From Bacteroidales bacterium UBA3623 (lineage in GTDB: Bacteria > Bacteroidota > Bacteroidia > Bacteroidales > UBA932): a stretch of 13,671 nucleotides of DNA. The stretch is from the NCBI GenBank assembly GCA_002373715.1, contig DFLI01000075.1:1-13671 (forward strand), read 5' to 3'. The first letter of the stretch is position 1; every line of letters begins with the position of its first letter. Both the position numbers and the translations under genes were made by a program. Below the pieces are notes generated by a model. The model saw only the letters and a list, made by a program, of their open reading frames with translations. It was not told where the DNA came from and searched no databases. Below are positions 13,224-13,671 of this stretch, one piece after another.

Positions 13224-13262
13224 GAAACGGAGTCCGGCCGGGTGGCTGAACTCCGTTTCTTT
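13224..13262 (+). terminator. Rho-independent terminator of the importer operon
   Basis: A perfect 10-bp stem pairs GAAACGGAGT (13224-13233) with ACTCCGTTTC (13250-13259). It continues into a further 5-bp inner stem (13235-13239 with 13244-13248, one wobble) around loop GGGT. TCTTT follows. It lies between convergent genes and the symmetric outer stem may serve both. Confidence 0.85.
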
Positions 13263-13282
13263 ACATGAAAGGGGCTTGTAGC

Positions 13283-13671
13283 TTACTCGATGGTAATCTG
13301 CTTTTTAGCCTTTTCTACTTCTACTTTCTTGAGCTTGGGCATGTTCACCAGGAGCACGCCGTTCTCTACTTTGGCGCCAATGGCTTCGCGGTCGGTGTCC
13401 TCGGGCAGGAGCATGGTCTGCTGGAACTTGGTGTAAGAGAACTCGCGGCGCACATAGTGGCCCTTCTTCTGCTCGTTCTGGTCCTGCTTCTTCTCCATCT
13501 TGATCACGAGGTCTCCCTCTTCGTCCAGGTGGATGTCAAAATCGGCCTTGGTCATGCCGGGGGCGGCCAGTTCCAACTGGTAGGCCTCGGGGGTTTCTAA
13601 TACGTTGATGGCGGGGCAGGTAGCCTTCGGACGCTCCATCCAGCTATTGTCAAAGAAATCGTTGAACAGGT
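13283..13671 (-). CDS. Hsp20 / alpha-crystallin small heat-shock protein (5' end outside window)
   Basis: A small heat-shock chaperone that holds unfolding proteins as a large oligomer in the cytoplasm. The frame is open to the window edge, and the residues before the internal Met at 13639 (LFNDFFDNSW) look like the usual Hsp20 N-terminal arm, so the true start lies beyond 13671. The alpha-crystallin domain covers PAINVLETPEAYQLELAAPG, MTKADFDIHLDEEGDLVIKM, the long basic loop KKGHYVRREFSYTKFQQ, LPEDTD and the conserved VENGVLLVNMPK near the end. The C-terminal tail ends KKQITIE, resembling the IXI/V tail motif used in oligomerisation. It is convergent with the importer operon. Confidence 0.95.
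   Translation of the reverse strand, partial: LFNDFFDNSWMERPKATCPAINVLETPEAYQLELAAPGMTKADFDIHLDEEGDLVIKMEKKQDQNEQKKGHYVRREFSYTKFQQTMLLPEDTDREAIGAKVENGVLLVNMPKLKKVEVEKAKKQITIE

Overview
The window reads as chromosomal DNA of a Bacteroidota bacterium, most likely Bacteroidales. The main evidence is the promoters: nearly every intergenic gap carries the Bacteroidota -7 element TAnnTTTG, and gene starts lack Shine-Dalgarno sequences. Supporting evidence is the gene content: a periplasmic S9 peptidase with an AQ-type signal cleavage site, a PCMD-domain protein, a DUF1295 protein and a permease fused to its own solute-binding domain. GC content looks moderately high by eye (not computed). No species is proposed.

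Layout. 1-162 is the 3' end of an unrecognised gene, closed by a hairpin terminator. 211-2949 (-) is a secreted S9-family serine peptidase. 37 bp away, a small unrecognised gene (2987-3313, +) diverges from it. 3395-3469 is tRNA-Asp(GTC) with a textbook promoter and terminator. 3509-3806 has no gene but holds GC-rich hairpins, a 20-bp copy of the tRNA 3' end and two exact 29-bp hairpin repeats. 3807-6425 (-) is a three-gene operon in transcription order AraC-type regulator, PCMD-domain secreted protein, DUF1295 membrane protein. Divergent from it is a GT4 glycosyltransferase (6566-7729).

7826-10199 is a second tight operon: a PlsC-type acyltransferase, an APH-fold small-molecule kinase, and a secreted tyrosine/lipid-type phosphatase that overlaps the kinase by 4 bp. 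Convergent with it is ridA (10203-10580, -), which removes reactive enamine/imine intermediates of amino-acid metabolism. Divergent from ridA is a two-gene polar amino-acid ABC importer (10670-13218): a lipoprotein solute-binding domain fused to the permease, then the ATPase, overlapping by 4 bp. The window ends in a 5'-truncated Hsp20 chaperone gene on the minus strand.

The most unusual item is the importer. Its solute-binding domain appears circularly permuted: the lobe-2 half comes before the lobe-1 half, and both predicted amino-acid-contacting residues are kept in swapped order. Its ATPase carries an extra C-terminal domain of about 110 residues. Other notable points are likely leaderless transcripts, a terminator whose T-tract doubles as the next gene's -33 box, and the tRNA-end duplication beside an intact tRNA. 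I see no CRISPR array, transposase, phage gene or recognisable defence system.
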